Shown: positions 45,696-56,043, counted from the stretch's first letter. The stretch is 64,000 nt of DNA from Thalassorhabdomicrobium marinisediminis (GCF_003072065.1 NZ_QCYG01000007.1:1-64000), one strand, 5' to 3'. Notes: generated by a model from the sequence alone, not told the origin. Translations and numbers: made by a program.

Positions 45696-47273
45696 ATGGA
45701 CATCATCGAACACGACCGCCTTCTCATCATCGACTTCGGCTCTCAGGTGACGCAGCTGATCGCGCGCCGCTTGCGGGAACAGAATGTCTTTTGCGAAATC
45801 CTGCCCTACCAGATCGTCACTGACGATGTGCTGGCCGAAATGGCACCCAAAGCGGTGATCCTCTCCGGCGGGCCGGATTCGGTCACCCGCGAAGGCTCGC
45901 CCCGCGCGCCCGAGAGCCTTTGGACCATGGGCATCCCCGTACTGGGCATCTGCTACGGCCAGCAGGTGATGATGGAGCAGTTGGGCGGCAAGGTGCTGGG
46001 CGGCAAGAACACCGGCGGCGGCGGCACGGCAGAGTTCGGGCGCGCCTATGTCACGCCCACTGAAGAGCGGATCGATCTGCTCGCCGGCTGGTTCCTTGGC
46101 GAAAAGGAACAGGCCTGGATGAGCCACGGCGACCACGTCGCCAAGCTGGCCCCCGGCTTCAAGGTCTATGGCACCTCGCCCAACGCGCCCTTTGCGGTGA
46201 CCGCCGATCTGGAGCGTAATTTCTACGCGGTGCAATTCCACCCCGAGGTGCATCACACCCCCAACGGCCCGACGTTGTTCGAGAATTTCGTGCGCCTTGC
46301 GGGGTTCACTGGCGACTGGACGATGGAGGCCTACAAGGACATCGCGATCGAGAAGATCCGCGAACAGGTGGGCGACAAACAGGTGATCTGCGCTTTGTCG
46401 GGTGGGGTCGATTCCTCGGTCGCGGCGGCGCTGCTGCATGAGGCCGTGGGCGACCAGCTCACGTGCGTCTTCGTGGACCACGGGCTGCTGCGCCTGAACG
46501 AGGCGGACGAGGTCGTGGCCATGTTCCGCGATCACATGAACCTCAAGGTGATTCACGCGGACGAAGTGGACCTGTTTCTGGGTGAGCTTGAGGGCCAGTC
46601 GGACCCCGAGACCAAGCGCAAGATCATCGGGCGGCTGTTCATCGACGTGTTCCAGAAATACGCCAATGAGATTGAGGGCGCCGAGTTTCTGGCGCAGGGC
46701 ACGCTATACCCGGATGTCATTGAATCGGTGTCCTTTTCCGGCGGTCCCAGCGTCACCATCAAATCACACCACAACGTCGGTGGCCTGCCCGAGAAAATGG
46801 GCCTGAAGCTGGTCGAACCGCTGCGCGAGCTCTTCAAGGACGAGGTGCGCGCGCTGGGTCATGAGCTGGGCCTTCCGTCGTCCTTCATCGGCCGCCACCC
46901 CTTCCCCGGGCCCGGCCTTGCCATCCGCTGCCCCGGTGAAATCACCCGCGAGAAGCTGGAGATCCTGCGCAAGGCTGATGCGGTCTATATCGACCAGATT
47001 CGCCGCCACGGGCTTTATGACGAGATCTGGCAGGCCTTCGTCGCGATCCTGCCCGTGCGCACCGTGGGCGTCATGGGCGATGGGCGCACCTATGATTTCG
47101 CCTGCGCCTTGCGCGCCGTGACCTCGGTCGACGGCATGACCGCGGATTACTACCCCTTCAGCCATGAGTTCCTCGGCGAGACGGCGACCCGCATCATCAA
47201 CGAGGTGCCGGGCATCAACCGGGTGACCTACGACATCACCAGCAAGCCCCCGGGAACCATTGAATGGGAGTGA
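45696..47273 (+). CDS. guaA: GMP synthase (glutamine-hydrolysing)
   Basis: Converts XMP to GMP; 525 aa, standard length. The glutamine amidotransferase domain has the catalytic Cys in [11 protein letters not shown] and the His-Glu pair in [10 protein letters not shown]. The ATP pyrophosphatase domain has the PP-loop [20 protein letters not shown], and the C-terminal dimerisation domain ends [18 protein letters not shown]. The stop overlaps the start of the YdcF-like gene by ten bases. Confidence 0.97.
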   Translation: MDIIEHDRLLIIDFGSQVTQLIARRLREQNVFCEILPYQIVTDDVLAEMAPKAVILSGGPDSVTREGSPRAPESLWTMGIPVLGICYGQQVMMEQLGGKVLGGKNTGGGGTAEFGRAYVTPTEERIDLLAGWFLGEKEQAWMSHGDHVAKLAPGFKVYGTSPNAPFAVTADLERNFYAVQFHPEVHHTPNGPTLFENFVRLAGFTGDWTMEAYKDIAIEKIREQVGDKQVICALSGGVDSSVAAALLHEAVGDQLTCVFVDHGLLRLNEADEVVAMFRDHMNLKVIHADEVDLFLGELEGQSDPETKRKIIGRLFIDVFQKYANEIEGAEFLAQGTLYPDVIESVSFSGGPSVTIKSHHNVGGLPEKMGLKLVEPLRELFKDEVRALGHELGLPSSFIGRHPFPGPGLAIRCPGEITREKLEILRKADAVYIDQIRRHGLYDEIWQAFVAILPVRTVGVMGDGRTYDFACALRAVTSVDGMTADYYPFSHEFLGETATRIINEVPGINRVTYDITSKPPGTIEWE

Positions 47274-47929
47274 TCCGCTGGCTCGCGCGGCTTCTCAAAC
47301 TCGGACTTTACGCCTATCTTCTTCTCTCTCTCGCGATGCTCGGCTGGACCTTTCTGTGGCCGCGGCCCGAGATGAATGACCTCAAACAGGCGGACGCGAT
47401 TGTCTGTCTGGGCGGCGGCATTTCCCCCAACGGCACCCTGGCCGCGCCGGTGTTGCGCCGGATTGAGCGTTGCGTGCAGCTTTACGAGGCCGGGATCGCG
47501 CCGGTCGTGGTGTTCACCGGCGGCACCACAACGGCGGACGGGATGAGTGCGGCGACCGAGATGGGGCGCTTCGCGGTCTCCATGGGCGTGCCCCCCTCGG
47601 CGGTGATCGAGGAAGGCCGCGCCCGATCGACCTTGCAGAACGCTCTGTTCACGCTCGATCTTATCCCGCAGGCCCGCCGTCTGGTGGTTGTGAGCGAGGC
47701 GTTCCACCTGCCGCGCGCATGGGCCTCGTTCCGCTGGGCGGCGTGGCAGGTGAACGACCCGGATGTTTCGGTGACGCCAGTGATGTCGGAACCGGTGCGC
47801 CGCGACCCGGTGACGGGGACCGTCCGCTGGCCCATGCTTTTGCGCGAAAGCTTCGCACTGTGGTTCAACGGGGTGCGGGCGCTGGCCTATTCCCTCAGCC
47901 CCGACGCGCCTTTGGCTTGGCTGGAGTAA
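47264..47929 (+). CDS. YdcF/ElyC-family (DUF218) membrane protein
   Basis: 221 aa, with one N-terminal membrane span ([21 protein letters not shown], about residues 8-28) and a periplasmic DUF218 domain. It shows [53 protein letters not shown] and [16 protein letters not shown]. coli relatives (ElyC, SanA) affect envelope integrity; no activity is established here. It overlaps the end of guaA and is probably co-transcribed. Confidence 0.87.
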   Translation: MGVIRWLARLLKLGLYAYLLLSLAMLGWTFLWPRPEMNDLKQADAIVCLGGGISPNGTLAAPVLRRIERCVQLYEAGIAPVVVFTGGTTTADGMSAATEMGRFAVSMGVPPSAVIEEGRARSTLQNALFTLDLIPQARRLVVVSEAFHLPRAWASFRWAAWQVNDPDVSVTPVMSEPVRRDPVTGTVRWPMLLRESFALWFNGVRALAYSLSPDAPLAWLE

Positions 47930-48091
47930 TCCGCCCGTCCGCGTGCGGACCTGTGACATCCTTGCATCGCACCCCCCTGCTGCGGTGAAGCGACGCAGGG
48001 TCAACTTATGACGGTGATTGACCCTCTCATCACGCTCTCATTACTGTGAAGGTCGGAGATGTCCAATTTTGGATAAGGGACTTAGGACACT

Positions 48092-49159
48092 ATGAAAAAC
48101 ATTATGACAGCAGGCGCGGCCCTGCTTATGACGACCTCTATCGCGACGGCTGGTGGTCTTGACCGTTCGGGGCAGCCGATCGATGTGATTTTCGAGGATA
48201 CGGGCGCTACCGGTGGGTATAGCGAATTGAGCTATGGTTCGGTCGATGCCAATCTGTCGGGCACATTCAATGGTGATGAGAGCGGCGATATTTCCCCACG
48301 TTACGGCCAGCTCGGTATGGCCCTTAAACAGCAGCTGACTGAGCAGTTCTCACTTTCGATGATTTATGACCAGCCATTTGGCGCAGTTGTGGATTACGCC
48401 GAACCTGGATACGCCCTTGATGGGGTGAATGCTGAGGTGGAAACAGATGGTGTTACCATCCTCGGTCGCTACGAAATCAACCCCAACTTCAGCGTTCACG
48501 GTGGTCTCCGCTACGTTCAGGCTAAGGGCGTCTACGATATTGTCGCCTATGAATCTAACTACGATACGGATGGCGATTTCGGTTATGTCTTGGGTGGCGC
48601 CTATGAGCGTGACGACATCGCTTTGCGGGTTGCTCTGACTTATTCTAGCGCCATCGATTTGGAGCTGGACGGTGACGTCGGTGGAAACACTCTGACGGCG
48701 AATCTCCCCGAGAGCGTTAATCTGAATTTCCAAACCGGAATCGCTGCCGATACGTTGGTTTTCGGCTCTGTTCGGTATGTTGCTTGGGACGGATTCCGTT
48801 TGGTGGATAGCAATGATCCGACCGGAGAGGGCAATATCCTTGCCTATGATGACGACGTGATCACGTACAACCTCGGCATCGGTCGGCGCTTCACCGATAA
48901 TTTTTCTGCCACGATCGGTGTGGGTTACGAAAAATCGACCGGCGAAACGACAGGTCAACTTGGCCCGACTGATGGCTTTATCAGCTATCAAGTAGGCGGA
49001 GCGTATACGATGGATAACGGGATCGAGATCTCTGGCGGAATCCGCTACATCGACATCGGTGATGCAGATACGAACCCAATCGCACCTGCCCCATTCGGTC
49101 AGACCTATGAAGACAATGATGCAATTGCCATCGGTCTCAAGGTGGCATACGCATACTGA
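48092..49159 (+). CDS. FadL/OmpP1-family outer-membrane transport protein
   Basis: 355-aa outer-membrane barrel of the long-chain fatty acid/hydrophobic compound transporter family. A signal peptide (MKNIMTAGAALLMTTSIATA) is followed by GGLDRSGQPIDVIFEDTG, the typical N-terminal hatch start, and many amphipathic strands ending in IAIGLKVAYAY. At about 50 percent GC in sampled lines it is clearly poorer in GC and less biased in codon use than the roughly 65 percent neighbours. It is flanked by a short leader and a good terminator, so it is monocistronic. Ligand unknown. Confidence 0.9.
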   Translation: MKNIMTAGAALLMTTSIATAGGLDRSGQPIDVIFEDTGATGGYSELSYGSVDANLSGTFNGDESGDISPRYGQLGMALKQQLTEQFSLSMIYDQPFGAVVDYAEPGYALDGVNAEVETDGVTILGRYEINPNFSVHGGLRYVQAKGVYDIVAYESNYDTDGDFGYVLGGAYERDDIALRVALTYSSAIDLELDGDVGGNTLTANLPESVNLNFQTGIAADTLVFGSVRYVAWDGFRLVDSNDPTGEGNILAYDDDVITYNLGIGRRFTDNFSATIGVGYEKSTGETTGQLGPTDGFISYQVGGAYTMDNGIEISGGIRYIDIGDADTNPIAPAPFGQTYEDNDAIAIGLKVAYAY

Positions 49160-49184
49160 TCAGCAGGATAACTAGTTGAAACAG

Positions 49185-49212
49185 AAGCCCCGTCCCTTCG
49201 GGCGGGGCTTTT
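49185..49212 (+). terminator. Terminator of the FadL-like gene
   Basis: Stem AAGCCCCG/CGGGGCTT extended by CCC/GGG over a one-base bulge, loop TTC, followed by TTTT. It lies 25 bases after the stop codon. Confidence 0.85.
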
Positions 49213-49250
49213 CAGTTGCTCCCCGGGGCCAGCTTCGCTACCCATCCTGC

Positions 49251-50123
49251 ATGCTGTACCAAACTGCCCGCGCCTGGATCGATGCCCCGCAAAAACGGGT
49301 GCTTTTGTTTGCCATGTCGGGACTGGGAAAAACCCATACCTCCAACCTTTTGCGCGACACGGGGGAGTGGTTTCACTACTCCATCGATTACCGGATCGGC
49401 ACCCGCTACATGGGTGAATTCATCGTCGACAATGCCACGGCACAGGCGATGAAAGTGCCCTTCCTGCGCGATCTGCTGATGTCTGATAGCATCTACATCG
49501 GCTCAAATATCAGTTTCGACAACCTCGCGCCCGTCAGCACCTATCTGGGCAAGCCGGGCGATCCGGCCAAGGGCGGCCTGCCCATGGCGGAATACCAGCG
49601 CCGGCAGGAACAGTTTCGCCGGGCCGAGCTCGACGCCCTGCGCGACACGCCCTATTTCATCGACCGGGCGCAGACGCTCTACGGCTATCCGCATTTCGTC
49701 TGTGATACCGGCGGGTCGATCTGCGAATGGGTCGACCCCGAGGACCCCAACGACCCCACGCTCAAGCTGCTGTCCGACAGTTGCCTGATGGTCTGGATCG
49801 AGGGGAGCGACGGGCACACCGCCGACCTTGTCCGGCGCTTCGACAAAGCGCCCAAGCCCATGTCCTATGACCCTAGGTTCCTCACCTCTTGCTGGCGCGA
49901 ATATCTGAAGGAAAACAACGTCGAAGAAGATGACGTTGATCCAGATGAGTTTATCCGCTGGACCTATGCCCGCGCGCTGGCGCACCGCCAGCCCCGCTAT
50001 GCCGCCATGGCCGCCAACTGGGGGGTCACCGTGCCCGCCTCGGACATGGCGCAGGTGCGCGATCAACACGACTTTACCGCCGTCATCGCCAAAGCCCTTG
50101 AGGTGCGGCGCCAAGGCGCTTAG
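49251..50123 (+). CDS. P-loop NTPase of unknown function
   Basis: 290 aa from the ATG encoding MLYQTARAW; an upstream in-frame start at 49176 would run through the terminator hairpin. An atypical Walker [16 protein letters not shown] (about residues 19-33), is followed by a kinase-like N-terminal third. Later [29 protein letters not shown] and [18 protein letters not shown] contain acidic candidates for Walker B and the lid. An acidic stretch [13 protein letters not shown] lies near residue 225. It looks like a small-molecule or nucleotide kinase fold, but I cannot name a substrate. The next gene, metA, follows after 29 bases. Confidence 0.75.
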   Translation: MLYQTARAWIDAPQKRVLLFAMSGLGKTHTSNLLRDTGEWFHYSIDYRIGTRYMGEFIVDNATAQAMKVPFLRDLLMSDSIYIGSNISFDNLAPVSTYLGKPGDPAKGGLPMAEYQRRQEQFRRAELDALRDTPYFIDRAQTLYGYPHFVCDTGGSICEWVDPEDPNDPTLKLLSDSCLMVWIEGSDGHTADLVRRFDKAPKPMSYDPRFLTSCWREYLKENNVEEDDVDPDEFIRWTYARALAHRQPRYAAMAANWGVTVPASDMAQVRDQHDFTAVIAKALEVRRQGA

Positions 50124-50152
50124 GTCATCGGTTCCCAATCCTCAGGTGTGCC

Positions 50153-51124
50153 ATGCCGATCCGTCTTCCCCGCTCCCTTCCCGCCTTCAATGTCCTCAGC
50201 CACGAAGGCGTCATGGTCATGGGCGAACGTGCGGCCGACCAGCAGGACATTCGCCCCCTGCGGATCGGCTTGCTCAACCTGATGCCCAAAAAGATCCAGA
50301 CCGAGACCCAGTTTGCGCGTCTGATCGGGGCCACGCCGCTGCAGATCGAGCTGACGCTGATCCGCATGTCCGATCATGAGGCGCGCAACACCGCCGCGGA
50401 CCACATGGAAGAGTTCTACCAACCGTTTCAGGCTGTTAAGGACCAGAAGTTTGACGGGCTGATCATCACCGGCGCGCCGATCGAACACCTCGACTTCGAG
50501 GATGTCACCTATTGGGACGAGCTGCGCGAGGTGATGGACTGGACCCAGACCAATGTGCACGCGACCTTCGGCGTCTGCTGGGGCGGCATGGCGATGATCA
50601 ACCATTTCCACGGGGTGCAGAAACACCTTCTGGAAAAGAAGCTCTTCGGGTGCTACCGGCACATGAACTTTGCCCCGCAAAGCCCCTATTTGCGTGGGTT
50701 TTCCGATGAGCTGGCCATGCCGGTCAGCCGCTGGACCGAGATGCGCCGGGATGAGATTGAAGCCGCCGGCCTGCCGATCCTGCTCTACTCGGACGAGGTC
50801 GGCCCCGCACTGGTTGAGGACCCCGCGCACCGCGCGCTCTATGTCTTCAACCATTTCGAATACGACAGCGACACGCTTGCGCAGGAATATCAGCGCGATC
50901 TGGAAAACAACCAGATCGCCGGGGCGGAGATCCAGATGCCGGTGGATTATTTCCCCGACAACGACCCCAGCCGCAAGCCGCCGAACCGCTGGCGCAGCCA
51001 TGCCCATCTGCTTTACGGCAACTGGATTTCGGAAATCTACCTGACGACGCCCTATGACATCGACCAGATCGGCGTGAGCTCCACCGACCTGCGCCGCCCC
51101 GCCACCGACGACGCAACGGAATAG
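50153..51124 (+). CDS. metA: Homoserine O-acyltransferase MetA, predicted acetyl-CoA-specific
   Basis: First committed step of methionine synthesis, 323 aa. The catalytic Cys142 lies in [15 protein letters not shown], and the His/Glu pair lies in [10 protein letters not shown] (about 234/236). Residue 111 is Glu, in [11 protein letters not shown]. In characterised MetA proteins Glu at this position goes with acetyl-CoA use, whereas E. coli succinyl-CoA-specific MetA has Gly. The product is therefore predicted to be O-acetyl-L-homoserine. No SAM-riboswitch space is present upstream. Confidence 0.93.
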   Translation: MPIRLPRSLPAFNVLSHEGVMVMGERAADQQDIRPLRIGLLNLMPKKIQTETQFARLIGATPLQIELTLIRMSDHEARNTAADHMEEFYQPFQAVKDQKFDGLIITGAPIEHLDFEDVTYWDELREVMDWTQTNVHATFGVCWGGMAMINHFHGVQKHLLEKKLFGCYRHMNFAPQSPYLRGFSDELAMPVSRWTEMRRDEIEAAGLPILLYSDEVGPALVEDPAHRALYVFNHFEYDSDTLAQEYQRDLENNQIAGAEIQMPVDYFPDNDPSRKPPNRWRSHAHLLYGNWISEIYLTTPYDIDQIGVSSTDLRRPATDDATE

Positions 51125-51197
51125 CCGCGCGGGCTGGCGCGGCGGCTGCGGCGGATTAGCTGTTCGGTCAGGGAAACGGATCGGGAAAGGCTGCACC

Positions 51198-52181
51198 ATG
51201 GGTGGCAGATTGCTGAAATCACTGACGTTGGCGGCGCTGGTCGGCGGCGTGTTGTTCACCGCGCGCCAGTCGAGCGAACATGTCGCCGCCGCCGAACGCA
51301 ATTTCCCGCCCGAGGGTCAGTTCGTCGAGGTGGACGGGCGACAGATCCATGCGGTCGTGCGCGGCACCGGCCCCGATCTGGTGTTGATCCACGGGGCGGG
51401 CGGGAACCTGCGGGATTTCACCTTCGACTTGATGGACCGTCTGACCGACCGTTACCGCGTGATCGCGTTTGATCGGCCGGGCATGGGCTACAGCGACCGC
51501 GCGGGGGATGGTTATGGCGATGCCTTCGGCAGAACCGCGGAAAGCCCCGCCGAACAGGCCGCTCTGCTGGCCGCCGCCGCCCGTGCCTTGGGGGCCGAAC
51601 GGCCCATCGTGCTGGGCCATTCCTACGGCGCGTCCGTGGCGCTGGCCTGGGCGCTGAACCACCCTGACGCCATCGCCGGATTGGTCAATCTCGCCGGCCC
51701 CTCGCACCCCTGGCCCGGGGAGCTTGGCGCCTATTACACCGTGATCGGGTCGTCGCTGGGCGGTCTGGTCGTGCCGCCGCTGGTCTCGGCCTATGCGTCG
51801 GACGGGATGATCCGCGGCGCGGTCAAAGGGATCTTCGGCCCGCAAGAGGTGCCCGAAGGCTACGTCGAACACATCGGCGCGCCGCTGACGATCCGCCCGG
51901 ACAGCCTGCGCGCGAACACCCGGCAGGTGAACACCCTGCGCCCGCATATCGTTGAGATGTCAGAGCGTTACGCGCAAGATCTCACCCTGCCGGTCGAAAT
52001 CATCCACGGCGATCTGGATGAGACCGTGCCGCTCGAGATCCATTCGATCCCCCTGCGCAACGCGCTGCCACAGGCGACCCTGACGGTGCTTGAGGGGGTC
52101 GGCCACATGCCCCATCACGCCGCCCCCGACGTGGTCGAGGCCGCCATCGATCGCATCGCTGACAAGGCCGGATTGCGCTAG
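51198..52181 (+). CDS. Alpha/beta hydrolase
   Basis: 327 aa. An N-terminal hydrophobic segment ([16 protein letters not shown]) suggests membrane anchoring or export. The oxyanion region [10 protein letters not shown], the nucleophile elbow [13 protein letters not shown] with Ser142, the acid in [12 protein letters not shown] and the His in [10 protein letters not shown] form a complete catalytic triad. Substrate not identifiable. It is 73 bases after metA, with a CCGCGC...GCGCGG hairpin in the gap. Confidence 0.88.
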   Translation: MGGRLLKSLTLAALVGGVLFTARQSSEHVAAAERNFPPEGQFVEVDGRQIHAVVRGTGPDLVLIHGAGGNLRDFTFDLMDRLTDRYRVIAFDRPGMGYSDRAGDGYGDAFGRTAESPAEQAALLAAAARALGAERPIVLGHSYGASVALAWALNHPDAIAGLVNLAGPSHPWPGELGAYYTVIGSSLGGLVVPPLVSAYASDGMIRGAVKGIFGPQEVPEGYVEHIGAPLTIRPDSLRANTRQVNTLRPHIVEMSERYAQDLTLPVEIIHGDLDETVPLEIHSIPLRNALPQATLTVLEGVGHMPHHAAPDVVEAAIDRIADKAGLR

Positions 52182-52228
52182 GGCCGCCGCCCTCCCATAG
52201 TGGAGCGGACAACAACAAAGGCAACGAC

Positions 52229-53101
52229 ATGAGCACCCTGCCCTTCGACGGAGAAATCAGCCGCTACTTTCGCGAGGACGCCCCCGCCGCCGTCCGGCGC
52301 GAGATCGAAACCCACGCGAAGGGCGAGATCCTCGCCACCACTTTTCCCTATGATTGCCGCTGGAAAAAAGACGACTACCGCGCGGCGTTGGACGATCTGC
52401 AAGTGGAGCTGGTGAAGCTGCAGGCCTGGGTGAAAGAGACAGGTCAACGGGTCGTCATCGTGTTCGAGGGGCGCGACGCGGCCGGCAAGGGCGGCACGAT
52501 CAAACGTTTCCGCGAATACCTCAACCCGCGCGGCGCGCGCGTCGTGGCCCTGCCGAAACCGACCGATACCGAAAAAGGGCAATGGTATTTTCAGCGCTAC
52601 ATCCAGCACCTGCCCACCGCCGGTGAGATCGTGTTCTACGACCGGTCCTGGTACAATCGCGGCGTCGTGGAAGAGGTTTTCGACTTCACCACCAAGGCGG
52701 CCCGTGACACCTGGTTCGATCAGGTCTGCCCCTTTGAGCAAATGCTGGTGGATGACGGCATCAAGCTGTTCAAGATCTGGCTGACCGTGGACCGCGCCGC
52801 GCAATTGCAGCGCTTCCTGGACCGTGAGCGCGACCCGCTCAAGCAATGGAAGTTGAGCTGGATCGACGTGGAAGGCCTGAAACGTTGGGACGCCTATACC
52901 GCCGCCATCGAAGAGACCTTGCAAAAGACCCACACAGAAGCCGCGCCGTGGCATGTGATCCGCAGCGCGGACAAGCGGCGCGCGCGGGTGAATGCCATTC
53001 GCACGGTGCTGGGCGGGCTGGACTATCCGGGCAAGGATGCGCAGGCCGTCGGCACCCTCGACCCGCTGATTGTGGGCGGGCCGGAGATGCTGGATGGGTA
53101 A
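52229..53101 (+). CDS. ppk2: Polyphosphate kinase 2 (PPK2 family)
   Basis: Transfers phosphate between polyphosphate and nucleoside diphosphates; 290 aa, a single-domain class I-type PPK2. Walker [17 protein letters not shown] (residues 80-95), the lid region [25 protein letters not shown], and Walker [16 protein letters not shown] with Asp138 are all present. The stop overlaps the start of a TetR regulator by eight bases. Confidence 0.94.
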   Translation: MSTLPFDGEISRYFREDAPAAVRREIETHAKGEILATTFPYDCRWKKDDYRAALDDLQVELVKLQAWVKETGQRVVIVFEGRDAAGKGGTIKRFREYLNPRGARVVALPKPTDTEKGQWYFQRYIQHLPTAGEIVFYDRSWYNRGVVEEVFDFTTKAARDTWFDQVCPFEQMLVDDGIKLFKIWLTVDRAAQLQRFLDRERDPLKQWKLSWIDVEGLKRWDAYTAAIEETLQKTHTEAAPWHVIRSADKRRARVNAIRTVLGGLDYPGKDAQAVGTLDPLIVGGPEMLDG

Positions 53102-53711
53102 ACGTGGCTATCACCATGGCGATCTGAAACGTGCTCTGGTGGACGGTGCCCTGCGGTTGATCGAAGAGAAGGGCCCGACAGGGTTCACCCTCTCCGAGGC
53201 TGCGCGCGAGGCCGGGGTGACGCCGGCGGCGGTTTACCGTCATTTTGACGGGCGCGAGGATCTGATCGCCGAGGCCGCGCGACAGGGCTATGCGATCTTC
53301 GCCGATCTGATGGCCTATGCCTATGACAAGGGGCAACCCTCGGCGCTGGCGTCGTTCGAGGCGACGGGGCGCGCCTATCTTGCCTTCGCGCGCAAATACC
53401 CCGGCCACTACGTCGCCATGTTCGAATCCGGGATCAGCATCCAGTCAACGCCCGAATTAAACGAAGTCGCGACCCGGGCGCTTGGCGTGCTTGAGAAGGC
53501 GGCCGTCGACCTGTCGATGCAGATCCCCGAAGAGCGCAGGCCCCCGCCGCAAATGTTCAGTGCCCATATCTGGGCCATGAGCCACGGGGTGGTCGAGCTT
53601 TTCGCGCGCGGCTCGCCCGGCACGAAATCCCCCTTCCCGCCCGAGGACCTGCTCGAAACCGGCATCGGCGTTTATCTGCGCGGGCTCGGGCTGGTGCCCC
53701 ACGACGAATAA
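53094..53711 (+). CDS. TetR/AcrR family transcriptional regulator
   Basis: 205 aa from the ATG overlapping the end of ppk2. The HTH is [32 protein letters not shown] (about residues 32-63). The C-terminal ligand domain resembles the WHG/TetR_C type found in several Alphaproteobacteria. The overlap suggests it is co-expressed with ppk2, and it may regulate that operon. Ligand unknown. Confidence 0.9.
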   Translation: MGKRGYHHGDLKRALVDGALRLIEEKGPTGFTLSEAAREAGVTPAAVYRHFDGREDLIAEAARQGYAIFADLMAYAYDKGQPSALASFEATGRAYLAFARKYPGHYVAMFESGISIQSTPELNEVATRALGVLEKAAVDLSMQIPEERRPPPQMFSAHIWAMSHGVVELFARGSPGTKSPFPPEDLLETGIGVYLRGLGLVPHDE

Positions 53712-53788
53712 CGACCCAAGCGCGTAAGCGGGTCTTGCCGCGCGGGCCTGGTTTGTGCGACCACTGACCCAAAAACAGGGGTTCGGGT

Positions 53789-54301
53789 ATGGACGGCACG
53801 CTTGCCATGATTTTTGCAATCGTCGGGCTGAGTGACATGGTCCTCAACGACTGTCCGACCGGGTGTCTGGCCGAGAGGCCCGCAGACCGGCGGCTGAGCT
53901 TTCAGGCCTCGGGCGTGCAGTTTCAGGACGACTGGATCGGCTCAGAGCTGGTCTTGGGCTACGAATACGACCGCCGTTTCGGACCGTTCCAGCCGCTCGC
54001 GTCGGTGTCCTTCACCGAAGAAGGCGACGTCTGGATCGGCGGCGGCGTGAAGTGGCGCTACGCGCTCGGACAGTCGGATTTCTTCGTCGATGGCAGCTTT
54101 CAGCCCGGCCTTTGGGCGCGCAACGATGGCCCGGACCTGGGCGGCGTGCTGCAATTCCGCTCGGCCCTTGGCCTCGGCTATGCCTTCACCGACCAAAGCG
54201 CCGTCGTGGTCAGCTTCGATCACCGCTCGAACGGAGACACGCAAAGCGTCAATCCGGGGCTTGAGACCCTATCGATCCAGTATTCCATGACACTCGACTA
54301 A
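53789..54301 (+). CDS. PagL-like lipid A 3-O-deacylase / acyloxyacyl hydrolase
   Basis: 170-aa outer-membrane barrel enzyme that removes the 3-position acyl chain from lipid A in PagL family members. The active-site spacing is preserved: His145, Ser147 and Glu159 in DHRSNGDTQSVNPGLETLS match the H-x-S-x11-E of Pseudomonas PagL. The barrel strands are evident (WIGSELVLGYEYDRRFGPF, VWIGGGVKWRYALG, ALGLGYAFTDQSAVVVSF). The N-terminal signal is short and contains two Cys. Convergent with rpsI; their region carries a terminator. Confidence 0.85.
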   Translation: MDGTLAMIFAIVGLSDMVLNDCPTGCLAERPADRRLSFQASGVQFQDDWIGSELVLGYEYDRRFGPFQPLASVSFTEEGDVWIGGGVKWRYALGQSDFFVDGSFQPGLWARNDGPDLGGVLQFRSALGLGYAFTDQSAVVVSFDHRSNGDTQSVNPGLETLSIQYSMTLD

Positions 54302-54331
54302 CACCCCGTTGCGACGCTGCTGTTGCGCACG

Positions 54332-54360
54332 AAAAAGGGCGGCCCCATGGACCGCCCTTT
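54332..54360 (-). terminator. Terminator of the rplM-rpsI operon
   Basis: Minus-strand stem AAAGGGCGG/CCGCCCTTT (extendable by a G-U pair) with TTTTT then CGTGCGC downstream, 23 bases after the rpsI stop. The 16-base flank gcgcacgaaaaagggc is identical to that of the terminator at 19629-19657. Confidence 0.88.
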
Positions 54361-54383
54361 CGCAAATGTCTGGTGACGAAGGC

Positions 54384-54887
54384 TTAACGCTTCGAGAACT
54401 GGAAGCTCTTCCGGGCCTTGGCCTTACCGTATTTCTTCCGCTCTACGACGCGGCTGTCGCGGGTCAGGAAGCCTGCGGCTTTGAGGGCCGAGCGCAGCGA
54501 AGGGTCGAACAGCTGCAGCGCTTTCGAGATGCCGTGCTTGACCGCACCGGCCTGACCGGACAGACCGCCGCCCTTGACCGTGGCCATCACGTCGAACTGA
54601 CCGGACACACCGGCCACGTCGAACGGCTGGCGCAGGATCATCTGCAGCACGGGACGGGCGAAGTATTCGTCCTGGTCCTTGCCGTTGATGACAACCTTGC
54701 CGGAGCCGGGCTTGATCCAGACGCGGGCGACCGCATCCTTCCGCTTGCCGGTGGCGTAAGAGCGGCCCTGCGCGTCCTTGACAGGCTCACGCTGGATAGA
54801 GGTCATTTCGGCTGCGCCCTGCACCCCACCGACATTCTCGGTGACGGCTGCGCCCAACTCTTCGAGGGAATTCACTTGATCGGCCAT
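54384..54887 (-). CDS. rpsI: 30S ribosomal protein S9
   Basis: 167 aa with the N-terminal extension usual in Alphaproteobacteria and the conserved C-terminal block. Key blocks are [48 protein letters not shown] and [24 protein letters not shown], whose basic tail reaches the P-site tRNA. Its ATG overlaps the rplM stop (TAATG). Confidence 0.98.
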   Translation of the reverse strand: MADQVNSLEELGAAVTENVGGVQGAAEMTSIQREPVKDAQGRSYATGKRKDAVARVWIKPGSGKVVINGKDQDEYFARPVLQMILRQPFDVAGVSGQFDVMATVKGGGLSGQAGAVKHGISKALQLFDPSLRSALKAAGFLTRDSRVVERKKYGKAKARKSFQFSKR

Positions 54888-55396
54888 TATACGTTCCCCG
54901 GTGTATTGCTTGCGCCGGTGTCTTTGGCAGACGTGCTGGCGGTGCGCGTGTTTTTCGAGTTCATGGATTTGACATCCAGCACTTCGGGCTTCTGGGCTTC
55001 CATGCCGTGCTCGGCGCCTGCGAAGACACGCAGATGCGTCATCTGTTGGCGGGCCAGACGGTTGCCGGGCAGCATGCGCTTGACGGCCTGCATGACCACA
55101 CGCTCGGGGTGGGCGCCTTCAAGAATCTCGCCAGTGGTGCGGGACTTGATGCCGCCCACGGTGCCGGTGTGCCAGTAGTTGGGCTTTTCACGCTTGTTGC
55201 CGGTCAGTTGGACCTTGTCCGCGTTGATGACGATCACGTTGTCGCCCATGTCCATGTGCGGGGTGAAGGACGGCTTGTGCTTGCCGCGCAGGCGGGTGGC
55301 GATGATCGAGGCAAGACGGCCCAGAACGACACCTTCGGCGTCGATCAGGATCCATTTCTTGTCGATGTCCGCCGGTGTAGCAGTATAGGTTTTCAT
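54887..55396 (-). CDS. rplM: 50S ribosomal protein L13 with extended C-terminus
   Basis: 169 aa. The body ([50 protein letters not shown] and [20 protein letters not shown]) is standard L13. After [15 protein letters not shown] the chain runs on for about 17 residues rich in Ser, Thr, Asn and Gly ([18 protein letters not shown]), longer than the usual 150-154 aa. The leader has AGGATG before the ATG. First gene of the rplM-rpsI operon. Confidence 0.97.
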   Translation of the reverse strand: MKTYTATPADIDKKWILIDAEGVVLGRLASIIATRLRGKHKPSFTPHMDMGDNVIVINADKVQLTGNKREKPNYWHTGTVGGIKSRTTGEILEGAHPERVVMQAVKRMLPGNRLARQQMTHLRVFAGAEHGMEAQKPEVLDVKSMNSKNTRTASTSAKDTGASNTPGNV

Positions 55397-55592
55397 CGGT
55401 ACATCCTAAAAGTAAGGACCGCATAACGCGGCCCGACATTCGATGGCTGGGTTCTATGCCCGCCGCACCCGCCCGTCAACCGCCTTGAAGCCGAATGTTT
55501 CCAGCGTAATCAAAGGCTTAGCAAAACGGTATCTATATACCCCATCAGTTTTGTGCAGTTTGCGCGGTGTGGCCGCATGCGTCCCCCGCGCC

Positions 55593-56027
55593 TTATGTGG
55601 CCGACATCCCCTTCGGCGGGATCGAATAGGTCAGCGAGGCCCGCGCCACCGGCTTGTCCTCGGCCCCTTCGGTAAAGAGCCGCCCTTCGCACACGGCCAG
55701 TGCGCGCCCCAGTTTAAGCAACTCCATGCGGCACAAAAGTCGCCCCGGCTGCGGCTTGCGCATGAAATCCATCGCGCAATTCGTCGTCACCGCAAGGCCC
55801 ACCGGCCCCAGAACGCTGAGAATACAGAAATAGGCGCAAACGTCCGCCAGCGCGAACATCGCGGGGCCCGAGACCGTGCCACCGGGGCGCAGATGCTGCT
55901 CCGAAGCGCTGAGCGCCATGGTGAGCAGGGGCGGCGCCACCGCGACGAAGGTGAACTGGTTGGCCACCTGTGGAAAGTCGCGCTCCAGAAAGGCCTGCAG
56001 GGCCGCCTTGTCCATCTTCAAGTCCAT
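55593..56027 (-). CDS. PaaI-family hotdog thioesterase
   Basis: 144 aa from the ATG encoding MDLKMDK; a longer reading overlaps the carboxypeptidase gene. The hotdog fold is indicated by LRPGGTVSGPAMFALADVCAYFCILSVLG (catalytic helix region) and TTNCAMDFMRKPQPGRLLCRMELLKLGRALAVCEGRLF. Acts on an acyl-CoA of unknown type. Begins 16 bases after the carboxypeptidase stop. Confidence 0.88.
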   Translation of the reverse strand: MDLKMDKAALQAFLERDFPQVANQFTFVAVAPPLLTMALSASEQHLRPGGTVSGPAMFALADVCAYFCILSVLGPVGLAVTTNCAMDFMRKPQPGRLLCRMELLKLGRALAVCEGRLFTEGAEDKPVARASLTYSIPPKGMSAT

Positions 56028-56043
56028 GGTGTCGCCCCTGCCC

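Noticed and set aside
50124-50152. SAM riboswitch before metA
   Set aside because: Only 29 bases separate the preceding stop from the metA start, too short for any SAM riboswitch class.
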